DNA of 64,000 nucleotides, from NCBI GenBank assembly GCA_958295495.1, contig OY282352.1, forward strand, positions 434,001 to 498,000, in the 5' to 3' direction. Positions 45,472 to 54,500 of the stretch are shown here, piece after piece. The translations under genes and the position numbers were made by a program. Each line of letters opens with the position of its first letter. The stretch's first letter is position 1. This DNA is from an uncultured Latescibacterota bacterium. GTDB lineage: Bacteria > Latescibacterota > UBA2968 > UBA8231. Under the pieces are notes generated by a model. The model was not told the origin of the DNA, ran no database searches, and worked only from the letters and a program-made list of their open reading frames with translations.

Positions 45472-46125
45472 TTAGTACATGTGCGGCTGCACGGCGAGGG
45501 CGAGCGACGCTTCAATGTCCCAGATGGCCTTTATCACCTCTTGGCCAATCAAATCCAGCTTGCGCACTTGTTCGATGCGTCCGGTCGCACGGGCTAGTTC
45601 GCGGCTGGCCAAGAGCTTTGCAAAAATTCCACAGGCATCCGCCAAGCAGATAATGACCACGTCGCGGGGGTCGGGAATCTGCTCGCTGAACAGCACCTCC
45701 ATGATGCGCAACTTGACCTCTAGCTCGGCCTTGCCATCGATGGCCGGATAGCGCCGCGAGCGAAATACCCACAGGAAGCGCCCTTCCTCGTGCGCGAGAA
45801 TGCCCTTCTGCACCAGCCGGCGGAGCGCGCCCTCGCGGATGTCGTCGGCGCGTGCGGCAGCGCACTCCAGCCAGTAACGGGTATCGTGCGTCTCGGTCGC
45901 CGCGGCAATGTCGTTTAGCATCGGGTCGAGCAGGCTGTCTTGGAGAGGTGTGCTATCGACGAGAATCAGCTTGTCGAGGTCGGTGTCGATGCGGTCTTCC
46001 AGCGCCAATTCCATCAGGACCCCACCGCCCAAGGCGTACCGCACCAGCCGGTCGGGGACGCGGGCAAAACTCCCATCTTCATCGTCGAGCAAAAGAAGCA
46101 TGATTTCTTCGGCGAATCTCAGCAT
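45472..46125 (-). CDS. GOLPH3/VPS74 (GPP34) family protein
   Basis: A 217-residue helical protein of the GPP34 family, whose eukaryotic members bind phosphatidylinositol-4-phosphate at the Golgi. Typical sequence is LRFAEEIMLLLLDDEDGSF at the start, YALGGGVLMELALEDRID, LRRLVQKGILAHEEGRFLWV and RDVVIICLADACGIF. Bacterial members are common in actinobacteria and scattered elsewhere with unknown function, perhaps membrane-associated. Single gene, convergent with the haem-copper lipoprotein gene. Confidence 0.88.
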   Translation of the reverse strand: MLRFAEEIMLLLLDDEDGSFARVPDRLVRYALGGGVLMELALEDRIDTDLDKLILVDSTPLQDSLLDPMLNDIAAATETHDTRYWLECAAARADDIREGALRRLVQKGILAHEEGRFLWVFRSRRYPAIDGKAELEVKLRIMEVLFSEQIPDPRDVVIICLADACGIFAKLLASRELARATGRIEQVRKLDLIGQEVIKAIWDIEASLALAVQPHMY

Positions 46126-46272
46126 GGATTACCTCATTCAATAGTTGTGGCATCTGGCGAAGAATATAGACCACTAGTTTCTCTAAACAAGTGATGTTAC
46201 GCACCCTTCCTTGACGCGCCTAGCCAGCGGGAGATGGCTTCGCATACCTAGAGCACCCATGTAACGTCGCGC

Positions 46273-47082
46273 TCAGCCCTTGGGCGCTTGGCCTCCGCGG
46301 CGACGCAGCCATTCCACCGTAAACAGCACCAAGACGGCAAACGCGATGAGAAAGGTCGCCACCGCTAGGATGGTGGGGCTGATTTGCTCGCGAATGCCCG
46401 CCCACATCTGCCGCGGGATGGTTCGCTGCTCCAAGCCGCCCATAAACAGAACCACCACGACCTCGTCGAAGGAAACGGCAAAGGCGAACAACCCCCCAGA
46501 CGCAACCCCGGGTGCGATGAGCGGCAACTGCACGCGCCAGAAGCTGCGCAGAGGACCCGCGCCGAGGCTGGCCGCGGCCCACATCAAGCTCCGGTCAAAA
46601 CCCGACAACGTGGCAGTTACGGTAATCACCACAAACGGGACCCCGAGCACGGCATGGGCGAGGATTATGCCGAGGTGGGTCTGCGCCAAGCCGAAGCTGG
46701 AATAAAAGAAGAACATCCCCACCGCGGAGATGATGACCGGCGTGATCATCGGCGAGATCAACAGCCCCATCACAGTCCTCCGCGCGGGCATGGCCGAATT
46801 CGCCAGCCCGAGGGCCGCAAGGGTGCCAAGCGAGGTCGCGAGCAGGGTCGCCGAGACGCCGATAATCAAGCTGTTGACTAAGGCGCGGATCCATACGCCG
46901 TCTTCGATGATGCTGCGGTACCAACGCAGCGAATACGCCTCCGGGTCGAGGCGCAGCATGCCCTCGGTAAACGTGAAATACGGCTTCGCGTTGAAGCTGA
47001 GTGGCACGATCACCAAAATCGGCGCGACCAAGAGGACAAGCACCGCCGTGCAAAACGCGAGATAGACCCATCGTCCAAACAT
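46273..47082 (-). CDS. potC: ABC transporter permease, PotC-like (spermidine/putrescine family)
   Basis: A 269-residue inner-membrane permease with six predicted helices. The EAA-type loop reads MWAAASLGAGPLRSFWRVQLP. It starts at ATG 47082 inside the stop of the upstream permease (TGATG); the long upstream frame is a shadow. With the second permease and the ATPase it forms an importer of the spermidine/putrescine/opine class. No substrate-binding protein gene is in the operon, so the ligand is unknown; the linked gamma-glutamyltransferase points to a gamma-glutamyl compound or amino acid derivative. Confidence 0.88.
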   Translation of the reverse strand: MFGRWVYLAFCTAVLVLLVAPILVIVPLSFNAKPYFTFTEGMLRLDPEAYSLRWYRSIIEDGVWIRALVNSLIIGVSATLLATSLGTLAALGLANSAMPARRTVMGLLISPMITPVIISAVGMFFFYSSFGLAQTHLGIILAHAVLGVPFVVITVTATLSGFDRSLMWAAASLGAGPLRSFWRVQLPLIAPGVASGGLFAFAVSFDEVVVVLFMGGLEQRTIPRQMWAGIREQISPTILAVATFLIAFAVLVLFTVEWLRRRGGQAPKG

Positions 47083-48305
47083 CAGCCCAGCCTCATGCGG
47101 TTGATGCCGACCACGCGGTCGTAGAGCACGTACAGCGCGATGACGCCCACTAGCAGGATGACGGCGAGCGCGGCGGCGAGTCCCCAGTTGAGCGAGGTCT
47201 GCATGTGATAGGCAATCATGTTGGAGATGAGCTGCCCCTTGCTCCCACCGATCAGTGCCGGCGTGATGTAGTAGCCAATGGCGAGGATGAACACCATCAG
47301 CAATCCAGCGCCAACGCCGGGCAGAGTCTGCGGCCAATAGACTCGCCAAAACGCCTGAAAGGGGGTCGCGCCGAGGGAAGCTGCGGCCCGGACGTGCGAA
47401 GGCGGTATCGAACGCATTACCGAGTACAGCGGCAGGACCATGAAGGGCAGCAGCACGTGGGTCATCGCCACAAACGTGCCGGTCATGTTGTATATCATGG
47501 CGATGCGGCCGTCGTCGGCGACCACCCCGAGCGCCACCAGTAAGTTGTTGATTACGCCTTGGGTCTGGAGCAGCACGATCCAAGCCGTCGTCCGCACCAG
47601 CAGGGACGTCCAGAACGGCACCAACACCATCAGCAACAACAGATTGGCGCGGCGCGGCGGTGCGTTGGCGATCAGGTGGGCAACCGGGTAGCCAATGGCC
47701 AAGCACAGCGCGGAAATGCCAAAACTAATGGCCAGCGTGCGCCACAAAAGCGGCAGGTAGATGCGGCGTTCCTCTGGCTGCCGGGCGATGTGGCCATCGG
47801 GTTGGCGCACGAGATCGAGAGCATTTATATAGTGGCGGGACGTGAACCGCTCCCCAGCGCTGCGAATCGCCAGCCACACCTCCGGCTCGCCCCAAGCGGC
47901 GTCAATGCCGACCATGGTCTCGCGCCAAGAATCGCCGCTGGCGTTGCGCAACTTTCGCGTGCTGCGCGTGACCACGCTGCGCAAGCCGCTCTTGATGCGG
48001 TTGACGCGCGTGGCAATTTGGCCGAGGGTGCGCTCCTTTCGCGCCTGCCGCAACTCGCGTGCGGCCGCTGCATACACCCGCTCTGCTGGGGTGCTGGTCC
48101 CGTCCCATTCGCGCAACAGGGAAAGCGTTTCCGGCAACGCATCCGCGACTAGGGGGTCGTACACGCTGTGTACGAGCAACGTGCCGAGTGGAACGACAAA
48201 GGTCGCCGAGACAAAAACGACCAGCGGCAGGATCAGCCCGACTGACCGCCGCCGCTGCCGCGCCTGTGTATCTGCACCCGTTTGTGCCCTTACTTGATCA
48301 ACCAC
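47082..48305 (-). CDS. potB: ABC transporter permease, PotB-like, with long periplasmic insert
   Basis: A 407-residue permease. After the first helix (VGLILPLVVFVSATFVVPLG, about 22-41) there is an unusual charged insert of roughly 130 residues (about 55-185) before the remaining five helices; PotB is normally about 280 residues. The EAA loop is VRAAASLGATPFQAFWRVYWP. Such inserts occur in a subgroup of opine/polyamine-type permeases. The stop overlaps the PotC-like start and the ATPase gene ends three bases upstream. Confidence 0.88.
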   Translation of the reverse strand: MVDQVRAQTGADTQARQRRRSVGLILPLVVFVSATFVVPLGTLLVHSVYDPLVADALPETLSLLREWDGTSTPAERVYAAAARELRQARKERTLGQIATRVNRIKSGLRSVVTRSTRKLRNASGDSWRETMVGIDAAWGEPEVWLAIRSAGERFTSRHYINALDLVRQPDGHIARQPEERRIYLPLLWRTLAISFGISALCLAIGYPVAHLIANAPPRRANLLLLMVLVPFWTSLLVRTTAWIVLLQTQGVINNLLVALGVVADDGRIAMIYNMTGTFVAMTHVLLPFMVLPLYSVMRSIPPSHVRAAASLGATPFQAFWRVYWPQTLPGVGAGLLMVFILAIGYYITPALIGGSKGQLISNMIAYHMQTSLNWGLAAALAVILLVGVIALYVLYDRVVGINRMRLG

Positions 48306-48308
48306 TTG

Positions 48309-49433
48309 CTAATGAACCCCCTCGTCGTCCGGTTGCAGTGCCCGGCAGTCGAGCAAGGTCCAGCCGACGCGGATCCGATCTCCCTCCAATATCGCTCCGT
48401 GGCCTACGAGGTTGGGGATCTTGACGATGAAGCCCGAGTGCCCGCACAGCTTTAGGCGCAGGCGCAAGTGGTCGCCGATAAACGTTATGTCCTCGACATC
48501 GGCGTCAAACTCGTTGGCGTACGCGTGCTCGCTCTTACTCGGCGAGAGCTTCACGCGCTCCGGGCGCACGACGACCGTCGCGGCAGCCCCCGGCGGGCAT
48601 TGCCCCAAGCTGACGGCCTTGATGAGCGCGTCGCCGACCTCTACTTGGCACACCCCGTCGCCGACCGTGCGCACCACGCCGTTTAGGCGGTTGTTCTCGC
48701 CGATGAAATGGGCCACGAAAGCGCGCTCCGGCTCTTCGTAGAGCATCTCTGGGGACGCAATCTGCTCAATCGAGCCGCCGCGAAAGACAGCGACCCGATC
48801 CGACATGACCATAGCCTCCTGCTGATCGTGCGTGACATAGACGACAGTTATGCCCAAGGTGCGCTGAATGCGGCGGATTTCGTATTGCATTTCCTCGCGC
48901 AGTCGTCGGTCGAGTGCGCCGAGCGGCTCGTCCATCAACACGAGTTCCGGGTCGAAGACCAAGGCGCGGGCGATCGCAACGCGCTGTTGCTGGCCACCGG
49001 ATAGCTGCCCTATGCGGCGATCTTCCAAGCCTTCGAGGCGCACGAGGTGCAGGGTGCGGGCTACCCGCTCTCGCCGCTGGCTGGGATTGAGGCCGCGCAC
49101 TTCCAGCGGAAACGCCAAGTTGCCGCTGACCGTCATGTGCGGAAAGAGCGCGTAGTTTTGAAATACAACGCCAATGTCGCGTTTGTGGGGGGGCAAGTCG
49201 CCGACGGGTACGCCATTGATGTGAATGGTACCAGAAGCTGGCGTCTCAAATCCGGCGAGCATCATCAAGCAGGTCGTCTTGCCGGAGCCAGACGGCCCGA
49301 GCATGGTTAGGAATTCGCCCTTGTGTACGGCGAGGTCGAGGTCCCGCACGACCCAATTGCGGCCGTCGTAACTTTTGCTGACGCCGGAGAATTCGACGTG
49401 GGGGGTGCCCGTGCGCTCACCAACCGAGGGCAT
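48309..49433 (-). CDS. potA: ABC transporter ATP-binding protein, PotA-like
   Basis: A 374-residue ATPase that drives the importer. Walker A GPSGSGKTT (about 43-51), signature LSGGQQQRVAIARAL (about 140), Walker B LVLMDEPLGALD and the switch THD are present, followed by a C-terminal TOBE-like regulatory domain. I start it at ATG 49433 (MPSVGERTGTPHVEF); this lies 17 bases inside the 3' end of the gamma-glutamyltransferase gene. The long upstream open frame is a shadow of that gene. Confidence 0.9.
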   Translation of the reverse strand: MPSVGERTGTPHVEFSGVSKSYDGRNWVVRDLDLAVHKGEFLTMLGPSGSGKTTCLMMLAGFETPASGTIHINGVPVGDLPPHKRDIGVVFQNYALFPHMTVSGNLAFPLEVRGLNPSQRRERVARTLHLVRLEGLEDRRIGQLSGGQQQRVAIARALVFDPELVLMDEPLGALDRRLREEMQYEIRRIQRTLGITVVYVTHDQQEAMVMSDRVAVFRGGSIEQIASPEMLYEEPERAFVAHFIGENNRLNGVVRTVGDGVCQVEVGDALIKAVSLGQCPPGAAATVVVRPERVKLSPSKSEHAYANEFDADVEDITFIGDHLRLRLKLCGHSGFIVKIPNLVGHGAILEGDRIRVGWTLLDCRALQPDDEGVH

Positions 49434-51051
49434 AGCCGTCGCGGCGCGGGTCGGCCCCGCCCATAAAGGAACCCGTGTCGGCATCGACCATGATGCCTTG
49501 GGCGCCGCCGACCCCGGGCGACCAGTCGCCGAGGAAATTGAACTGGTGACCGCGGCGCTCCAGCTCGGCGAAAACCTCGCGGTCAATGCGGTTTTCAGCA
49601 TTGACGACAAAGCCGGAGGTCCCGGTCTTGACGCGGGGGGCCTCAATGGCGGCTTGGACGTTCATCTGGTGATCGAGGATGTTCATAATCATCTGCGGGG
49701 TAGTCTGGAGGATGCCATAGCTCCCTGGGGTACCAATGAGCAGGCGCAGGCCGTTGGCGTCCCAAATCTGGGCCGGCGAGACGCACATCTCGTTTTTCTT
49801 GGCCGGGCCAATGACATTGGGGCTGGTAGGCTCGCGGTCGAACCAGCGCATGAAGTTGTTGAGGGCCATGCCGGTTTCCGGCACCACCATGGACGAGCCA
49901 AAGCCGCCGCCCAAGCTCTGGGTGCAGGCGACGGCGTTGCCATCGGCGTCAATGGTGTCGAAATGGGTCGTGCATTCGCTCATCCACGCGCGCGGGTCCC
50001 CCGCTTTGACCTCCCCAACCGGGCCACCGGGCACGAGGTTCTCGCCCGCGGTAAACTGGGCCTTGTCGCCGATGAGGGCGCGCCGCTCAGCAGCATACTC
50101 CTTTGAGAGCAGACCCGCCGTCGGGGGGTCGTCGATGGCCGCGTAGGCAATGCGATCGGCCATGGCCAGCTTGGCAGCCTCGATAAAGCGGTGCAAGGTC
50201 GGGGCGGTGTTGTGGCCGAGGCCGGCCACGTCAAAGCCCTCCATAATGGCCAGCGTCTCCAAGTACTGGATGGCTTGGCAGGGCGGCGGCGGGGCAAAGA
50301 CCTCATAGCCGCGATAGTTGATGGAGATTGGGTCGGCGAATGCCGGGGCGAAACCGGCCAAATCTTCCCTTGTCAGCAAGCCGCCGGTCGCCTCCATATA
50401 GCGGACGATGCGGTCGGCAATCGCGCCCTTGTAAAAGACATCCGCGCCCTCGGCAGCAACTTGGCGGAAGGTGTCGGCGAGGGCCTTTTGCACCACCACT
50501 TCCCCAGGCTCGGGGGCCGCGCCATCGAGCAGGTACGCGTCGGCGCCGGTCTTGAAGCGGCGCAGGCTCGCGGCCGCACCCGCGTAAAAATAGGCGTTCT
50601 TGACCGTGAGGGCGTAGCCCTGCTCGGCGTACTCAATGGCCGGAGCAAAGACGCGGGCGGCATCCATTGAGCCGTAGCGCTCAAGCGCGGCCAGCCAGCC
50701 GCCACAAGCTCCAGGCACTAGCGGCGAGAGAGGGCCGAGCCCCTGTTTGTCGTTGCTGTCGTACAGGCTCAGAGTGGCCGCCTGTGGGGTGAGGCCGACG
50801 TAATCGACGATCTTGTGCTCTTTGGCGCGGGCGCTGTAGAGGTGCAGATAGCCGACGCCGCCAATGCCCGACATATACGGCTCGACCACGTTGAGTGCCG
50901 CGGCCGTGGCAATGGCCGCGTCAATGGCATTGCCGCCCTCCATCAGGATGCGCATACCAGCGAGAGACGCGAGGGGATGTGCCGAAGCGATCATGCCACG
51001 GCGGCCCGTGGCGGTGCTGCGGTGCGTGGTACCTTTGGAAGAAAAGGCCAT
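49417..51051 (-). CDS. ggt: Gamma-glutamyltransferase family protein
   Basis: A 544-residue Ntn-hydrolase that matures by self-cleavage before a catalytic Thr; it hydrolyses or transfers the gamma-glutamyl group of glutathione and related compounds. The N-terminal part has ASAHPLASLAGMRILMEGGN and the cleavage region ECTTHFDTIDADGNAVACTQ (about 370), then SLGGGFGS. No signal peptide is visible, unlike the periplasmic Ggt of E. coli, so it may act in the cytoplasm. ATG 51051 has AAGGAG at the correct distance. The overlapping ATPase and permease genes downstream make it the first gene of an import-and-cleave operon. Confidence 0.9.
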   Translation of the reverse strand: MAFSSKGTTHRSTATGRRGMIASAHPLASLAGMRILMEGGNAIDAAIATAAALNVVEPYMSGIGGVGYLHLYSARAKEHKIVDYVGLTPQAATLSLYDSNDKQGLGPLSPLVPGACGGWLAALERYGSMDAARVFAPAIEYAEQGYALTVKNAYFYAGAAASLRRFKTGADAYLLDGAAPEPGEVVVQKALADTFRQVAAEGADVFYKGAIADRIVRYMEATGGLLTREDLAGFAPAFADPISINYRGYEVFAPPPPCQAIQYLETLAIMEGFDVAGLGHNTAPTLHRFIEAAKLAMADRIAYAAIDDPPTAGLLSKEYAAERRALIGDKAQFTAGENLVPGGPVGEVKAGDPRAWMSECTTHFDTIDADGNAVACTQSLGGGFGSSMVVPETGMALNNFMRWFDREPTSPNVIGPAKKNEMCVSPAQIWDANGLRLLIGTPGSYGILQTTPQMIMNILDHQMNVQAAIEAPRVKTGTSGFVVNAENRIDREVFAELERRGHQFNFLGDWSPGVGGAQGIMVDADTGSFMGGADPRRDGYALGW

Positions 51052-51138
51052 TGGACGCAACTCCTTGCGATTTGTAAATTTTGCGACCGCCTAAAATAGG
51101 GCGAGTACATTCCAGCGTCAATTGAGGAGCCTACCTAT

Positions 51139-52176
51139 ATGAGCGACAAGACAATAGACCTGCGCAGCGACACGATTACCCTGCCGACCGAGGCCATGCA
51201 GGAGGCCATGGCTTGCGCCCCGTTGGGCGACGATGTGTACGGCGAAGACCCAACGGTCAACCGCCTGCAAGAGTTGGCTGCCGAAAAAGTGGGCATGGAA
51301 GCTGCGCTCTACGTGCCGTCGGGCACGATGGGCAATGCCTGCGCCTTGATGACCCATACCAACTGGGGGGACGAGGTGCTCTTTGAGGAGCAGGCGCATA
51401 TATATCACTGGGAGGCCGGCACCTACGCCTCGCTCGCCGGGTTGGCCGTGCGCACCGTTGCTGGCGAGCACGGCGTCATCACCGCCGACCAAGTACGCGA
51501 GACCGTCCGCGCCGACAATCCGCACTTTGCCCCGCTCAAGGTCGTCTGCATCGAAAACACCCACAACAACCACGCTGGTCAGGCTTGGTCGGTCGCCGAG
51601 GTGGCCGCGGTAGGTGCCGCGTGCTGCGAACACGGGCTGAAACTGCACGTAGATGGGGCGCGCATTTTTAACGCGGCCATAGCCGTCGGGACGAAGGTCC
51701 CTGAATACACTCAGCACGTTGACTCGGTGATGTTCTGCGTCTCCAAGGGGCTGAGTGCGCCGGTTGGCTCGCTGCTGTGCGGGAGCAGGGCCTTTGTCGA
51801 GCGGGCCTATCGGATGCGCAAGCGCCTCGGCGGTGCGATGCGCCAAGCCGGAGTAGTGGCCGCGGCCGGAGTAGTGGCCCTAGAGCAGATGACCGAGCGG
51901 CTGGCCGAAGATCACGCGGTGGCGCGGGAACTGGCCGCCGGGTTGGGCGCCATCGAGGGCGTTGAGGTGATTTTTCCGCCGCGACCGACCAACATACTCA
52001 AGGTGGATTTTGCGGCCTTGGGGTGGTCGGCTGCCGATCTGGTGGCCAAGTGGAAGGCGCGGGGGGTGTTGTGCAATCCGCGTCCGCCGCACGGGGCGCG
52101 GCTGGTGGCGAATCGGCACGTAGGGTTAGAGGACGTGAATTACGTGGTGGAGACGACCCGGGAAATGATCGGGTAG
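51139..52176 (+). CDS. ltaE: Low-specificity L-threonine aldolase
   Basis: A 345-residue PLP enzyme splitting threonine to glycine and acetaldehyde. It has the typical opening [25 protein letters not shown] (phosphate binding), [11 protein letters not shown] (Asp and Arg contacts) and the Schiff-base Lys in [13 protein letters not shown] (about 199). AGGAG lies upstream of ATG 51139. The next gene starts nine bases after its stop and is probably co-transcribed. Confidence 0.93.
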   Translation: MSDKTIDLRSDTITLPTEAMQEAMACAPLGDDVYGEDPTVNRLQELAAEKVGMEAALYVPSGTMGNACALMTHTNWGDEVLFEEQAHIYHWEAGTYASLAGLAVRTVAGEHGVITADQVRETVRADNPHFAPLKVVCIENTHNNHAGQAWSVAEVAAVGAACCEHGLKLHVDGARIFNAAIAVGTKVPEYTQHVDSVMFCVSKGLSAPVGSLLCGSRAFVERAYRMRKRLGGAMRQAGVVAAAGVVALEQMTERLAEDHAVARELAAGLGAIEGVEVIFPPRPTNILKVDFAALGWSAADLVAKWKARGVLCNPRPPHGARLVANRHVGLEDVNYVVETTREMIG

Positions 52177-52184
52177 GGGGCCAC

Positions 52185-54500
52185 TTGGCGCGTCTTTCGT
52201 CCATATCCCGGTGCTTTTGGCTCGGCGTCTTTGCAGCGGCCCTTGGCGCGAAAGTTGCCGGGGGGGACGCGCTGAAAAACGCGGATGGATCGTGGAAGTA
52301 CAGCAATCATCTGGTGGGAGAGACAAGTCCATATTTGTTGCTGCACGCGCACAATCCGGTCGAGTGGTATCCTTGGGGGGAGGAGGCGCTAGCGCGGGCC
52401 AAGGCCGAGGACAAGCCGATTTTTCTGTCGGTCGGCTACTCAACCTGCTATTGGTGCCACGTAATGGAGCGGCTGGTCTTTTCCGATCCCGAGATCGCAG
52501 CGCAGATGAATGCCAGCTTTGTCAACATCAAGGTCGATCGGGAGGAGCGGCCCGACATCGACCGCATTTACATGCTGGCGACCCAGCTGACTACCCGGCA
52601 CGGCGGCTGGCCCAATTCGGTTTTTTTGACGCCAAGCCAAGAGCCGTTTTTCGCCGGCACGTACTTTCCGCCCAAGGCCGCGTACGGGCGGCCTTCCTTT
52701 CCCCAAGTTTTGGACTTCACGCGCCAGCGCTGGCAGGACCAGCGCGAACAGGTTCTCCAAATTGCGGCCCGCTTGACCGCGGCCATCCGCGACTTGGAGT
52801 CCGGGCAACAGATGGCGGCCGTGGCGCCAGATTCTTTGCTAGTCGCGCGGGTGCTAGCCGCTGTTCAGGCGCGCTACGACGCGATTAACGGCGGCTTCGG
52901 GGGTGCGCCCAAATTTCCCCCGAGCCTGCGCTTGGAACTGCTAATGGCCACGGCCGAGCGCTTTGCCGATCCCCAAGTTCAGCGCATCGTTTTGCACTCG
53001 CTGGAGCAGATGGCGGCTGGCGGCATGTACGACCAAATCGGCGGTGGCTTTCACCGCTACGCCACGGACGCCGAGTGGCGAGTGCCGCACTTTGAGAAAA
53101 TGCTCTACAACCAAGCTCATTTGTCGCGGCTGTACTTGCGTGCATACGAATTGACCGGAGACGACCGCTGGCGGTGGGTGGCAGAGGATATTTTTCGCTT
53201 TGTCGCGCGAGAGATGACCGGGCCGGAAGGGGCTTTTTACTCGGCACTGGACGCCGAGACCGAAGCCGAAGAGGGCAAGTACTACCTGTGGACTGCAAAG
53301 GACCTAAAGGACGTGTTGGGGCGCGAGGCGGAATTGTTTTGGGCCGTCTATGGGTTGGCCCCCATGCCCGAGGGCGAAGGGAGCGTCCTCTATGTGGAGA
53401 CGCCGCCTGCCGAGTTGCGAGCGCAAATAGCACCCGTGCGGCAGCGCGTCCTTGCGGCGCGGGCCGAGCGGCCCTATCCCCTCCTCGACGACAAGGTGCT
53501 AGCCGCTTGGAACGGGATGATGATCGAGGCGTACGCGCGGGGTTTCGCGGTCTTGGGCAATCCCGCATATCGCCGGGCGGCCGAGCGGGCGGCCGATTTC
53601 GCGCTGAAGCACCTGCGGCGCGAGGACGGGGGGTTGTGGAGGGTCCATCGGCTGGGGATTTCGCAGCAGGCGGCGTATCTAGACGACTATGCGTTTTTGG
53701 CACGCGGGCTGACGGCATTGTACCGGGCCACTGGCGAGGCGCGGTGGTTGCAGGCCGCGCGCGAGCTAAGCACCGAGATGGTGGCCCGGTTTTGGGACGC
53801 AGCGGTTGGGGGATTTTTCTTTACTCAAGCCAGCAGTGCCCTCCTCGTGCGGAGCAAATTCGCCCAAGACTCGGCCTTGCCTGCGGGCAACGCAGTGGCC
53901 GCCCACGCGCTGCTAGACTTGGCCGAGTTGACCGGCCAAGCGCACTATCGCCGCCGGGCGGCGCAAATTTTCTCCGCTTTTGGCGGGGCTATGTGGGCGC
54001 AGCCCTCGGCCTCGGTGCATTTGGCGGCTGCGGTCGAGCGCCACCTGCAAGCATCGCTATCCGCAGCCGCATTAGAGGCCCCCCAAGCGGATTCGCTGGT
54101 CTCCATGCAGATCGAACTGCCCGCGCAACAGCCGGTGGCAGGCGAGGCTTTTGCCGTGGCCGTGCATATAGACATCCGCCCGGGCTGGCACATCAACGCC
54201 AACCCGGCCTCGGGCGACTTGCTCATTCCCACCTCCCTGACGCTCAATGCGGACTGGCCGCTGGACTTTGCCCGCGTGCGCTATCCCACAGGCCGATCGC
54301 AGGCCTTCCCGGCCCTAGCAGAGACGCTTTCAGTGTACGAGGATCAGGTCGTGCTGTGGGCGGATTTGTCGTTGCCCAAGAGTGCGGCGGGGATGGCGGG
54401 TGCTATGCGTTTCTTGGTCCAGTATCAGGCCTGTGACGAGGCCCGTTGCCTCCCGCCGACGGAATTGAGCCAGAGCGTGCGGGTAGGCGTGGCACCGTGA
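52185..54500 (+). CDS. DUF255 thioredoxin-like / AGE-fold protein fused to DsbD-alpha-like domain
   Basis: A 771-residue secreted protein of the YyaL/SPATA20 group. I start at TTG 52185 behind GGTAGGGGGCC, giving a signal peptide ([18 protein letters not shown]); the frame is open further back inside the aldolase gene. Residues 25-190 are the thioredoxin-like DUF255 domain with CYWCHVME; 200-600 form an (alpha/alpha)6 barrel ([18 protein letters not shown]). The last 130 residues (from [20 protein letters not shown]) resemble the N-terminal domain of DsbD, ending with [12 protein letters not shown] whose Cys pair matches that domain. The combination suggests periplasmic thiol redox. Confidence 0.82.
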   Translation: MARLSSISRCFWLGVFAAALGAKVAGGDALKNADGSWKYSNHLVGETSPYLLLHAHNPVEWYPWGEEALARAKAEDKPIFLSVGYSTCYWCHVMERLVFSDPEIAAQMNASFVNIKVDREERPDIDRIYMLATQLTTRHGGWPNSVFLTPSQEPFFAGTYFPPKAAYGRPSFPQVLDFTRQRWQDQREQVLQIAARLTAAIRDLESGQQMAAVAPDSLLVARVLAAVQARYDAINGGFGGAPKFPPSLRLELLMATAERFADPQVQRIVLHSLEQMAAGGMYDQIGGGFHRYATDAEWRVPHFEKMLYNQAHLSRLYLRAYELTGDDRWRWVAEDIFRFVAREMTGPEGAFYSALDAETEAEEGKYYLWTAKDLKDVLGREAELFWAVYGLAPMPEGEGSVLYVETPPAELRAQIAPVRQRVLAARAERPYPLLDDKVLAAWNGMMIEAYARGFAVLGNPAYRRAAERAADFALKHLRREDGGLWRVHRLGISQQAAYLDDYAFLARGLTALYRATGEARWLQAARELSTEMVARFWDAAVGGFFFTQASSALLVRSKFAQDSALPAGNAVAAHALLDLAELTGQAHYRRRAAQIFSAFGGAMWAQPSASVHLAAAVERHLQASLSAAALEAPQADSLVSMQIELPAQQPVAGEAFAVAVHIDIRPGWHINANPASGDLLIPTSLTLNADWPLDFARVRYPTGRSQAFPALAETLSVYEDQVVLWADLSLPKSAAGMAGAMRFLVQYQACDEARCLPPTELSQSVRVGVAP

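Noticed and set aside
47083..47706. Extension of the PotC-like permease upstream
   Set aside because: That part is a frame shadow of the PotB-like gene; the ATG at 47082 sits in the usual stop-start overlap.
49434..49646. Extension of the PotA-like ATPase upstream
   Set aside because: It is a shadow of the gamma-glutamyltransferase gene; the ATPase begins at 49433.
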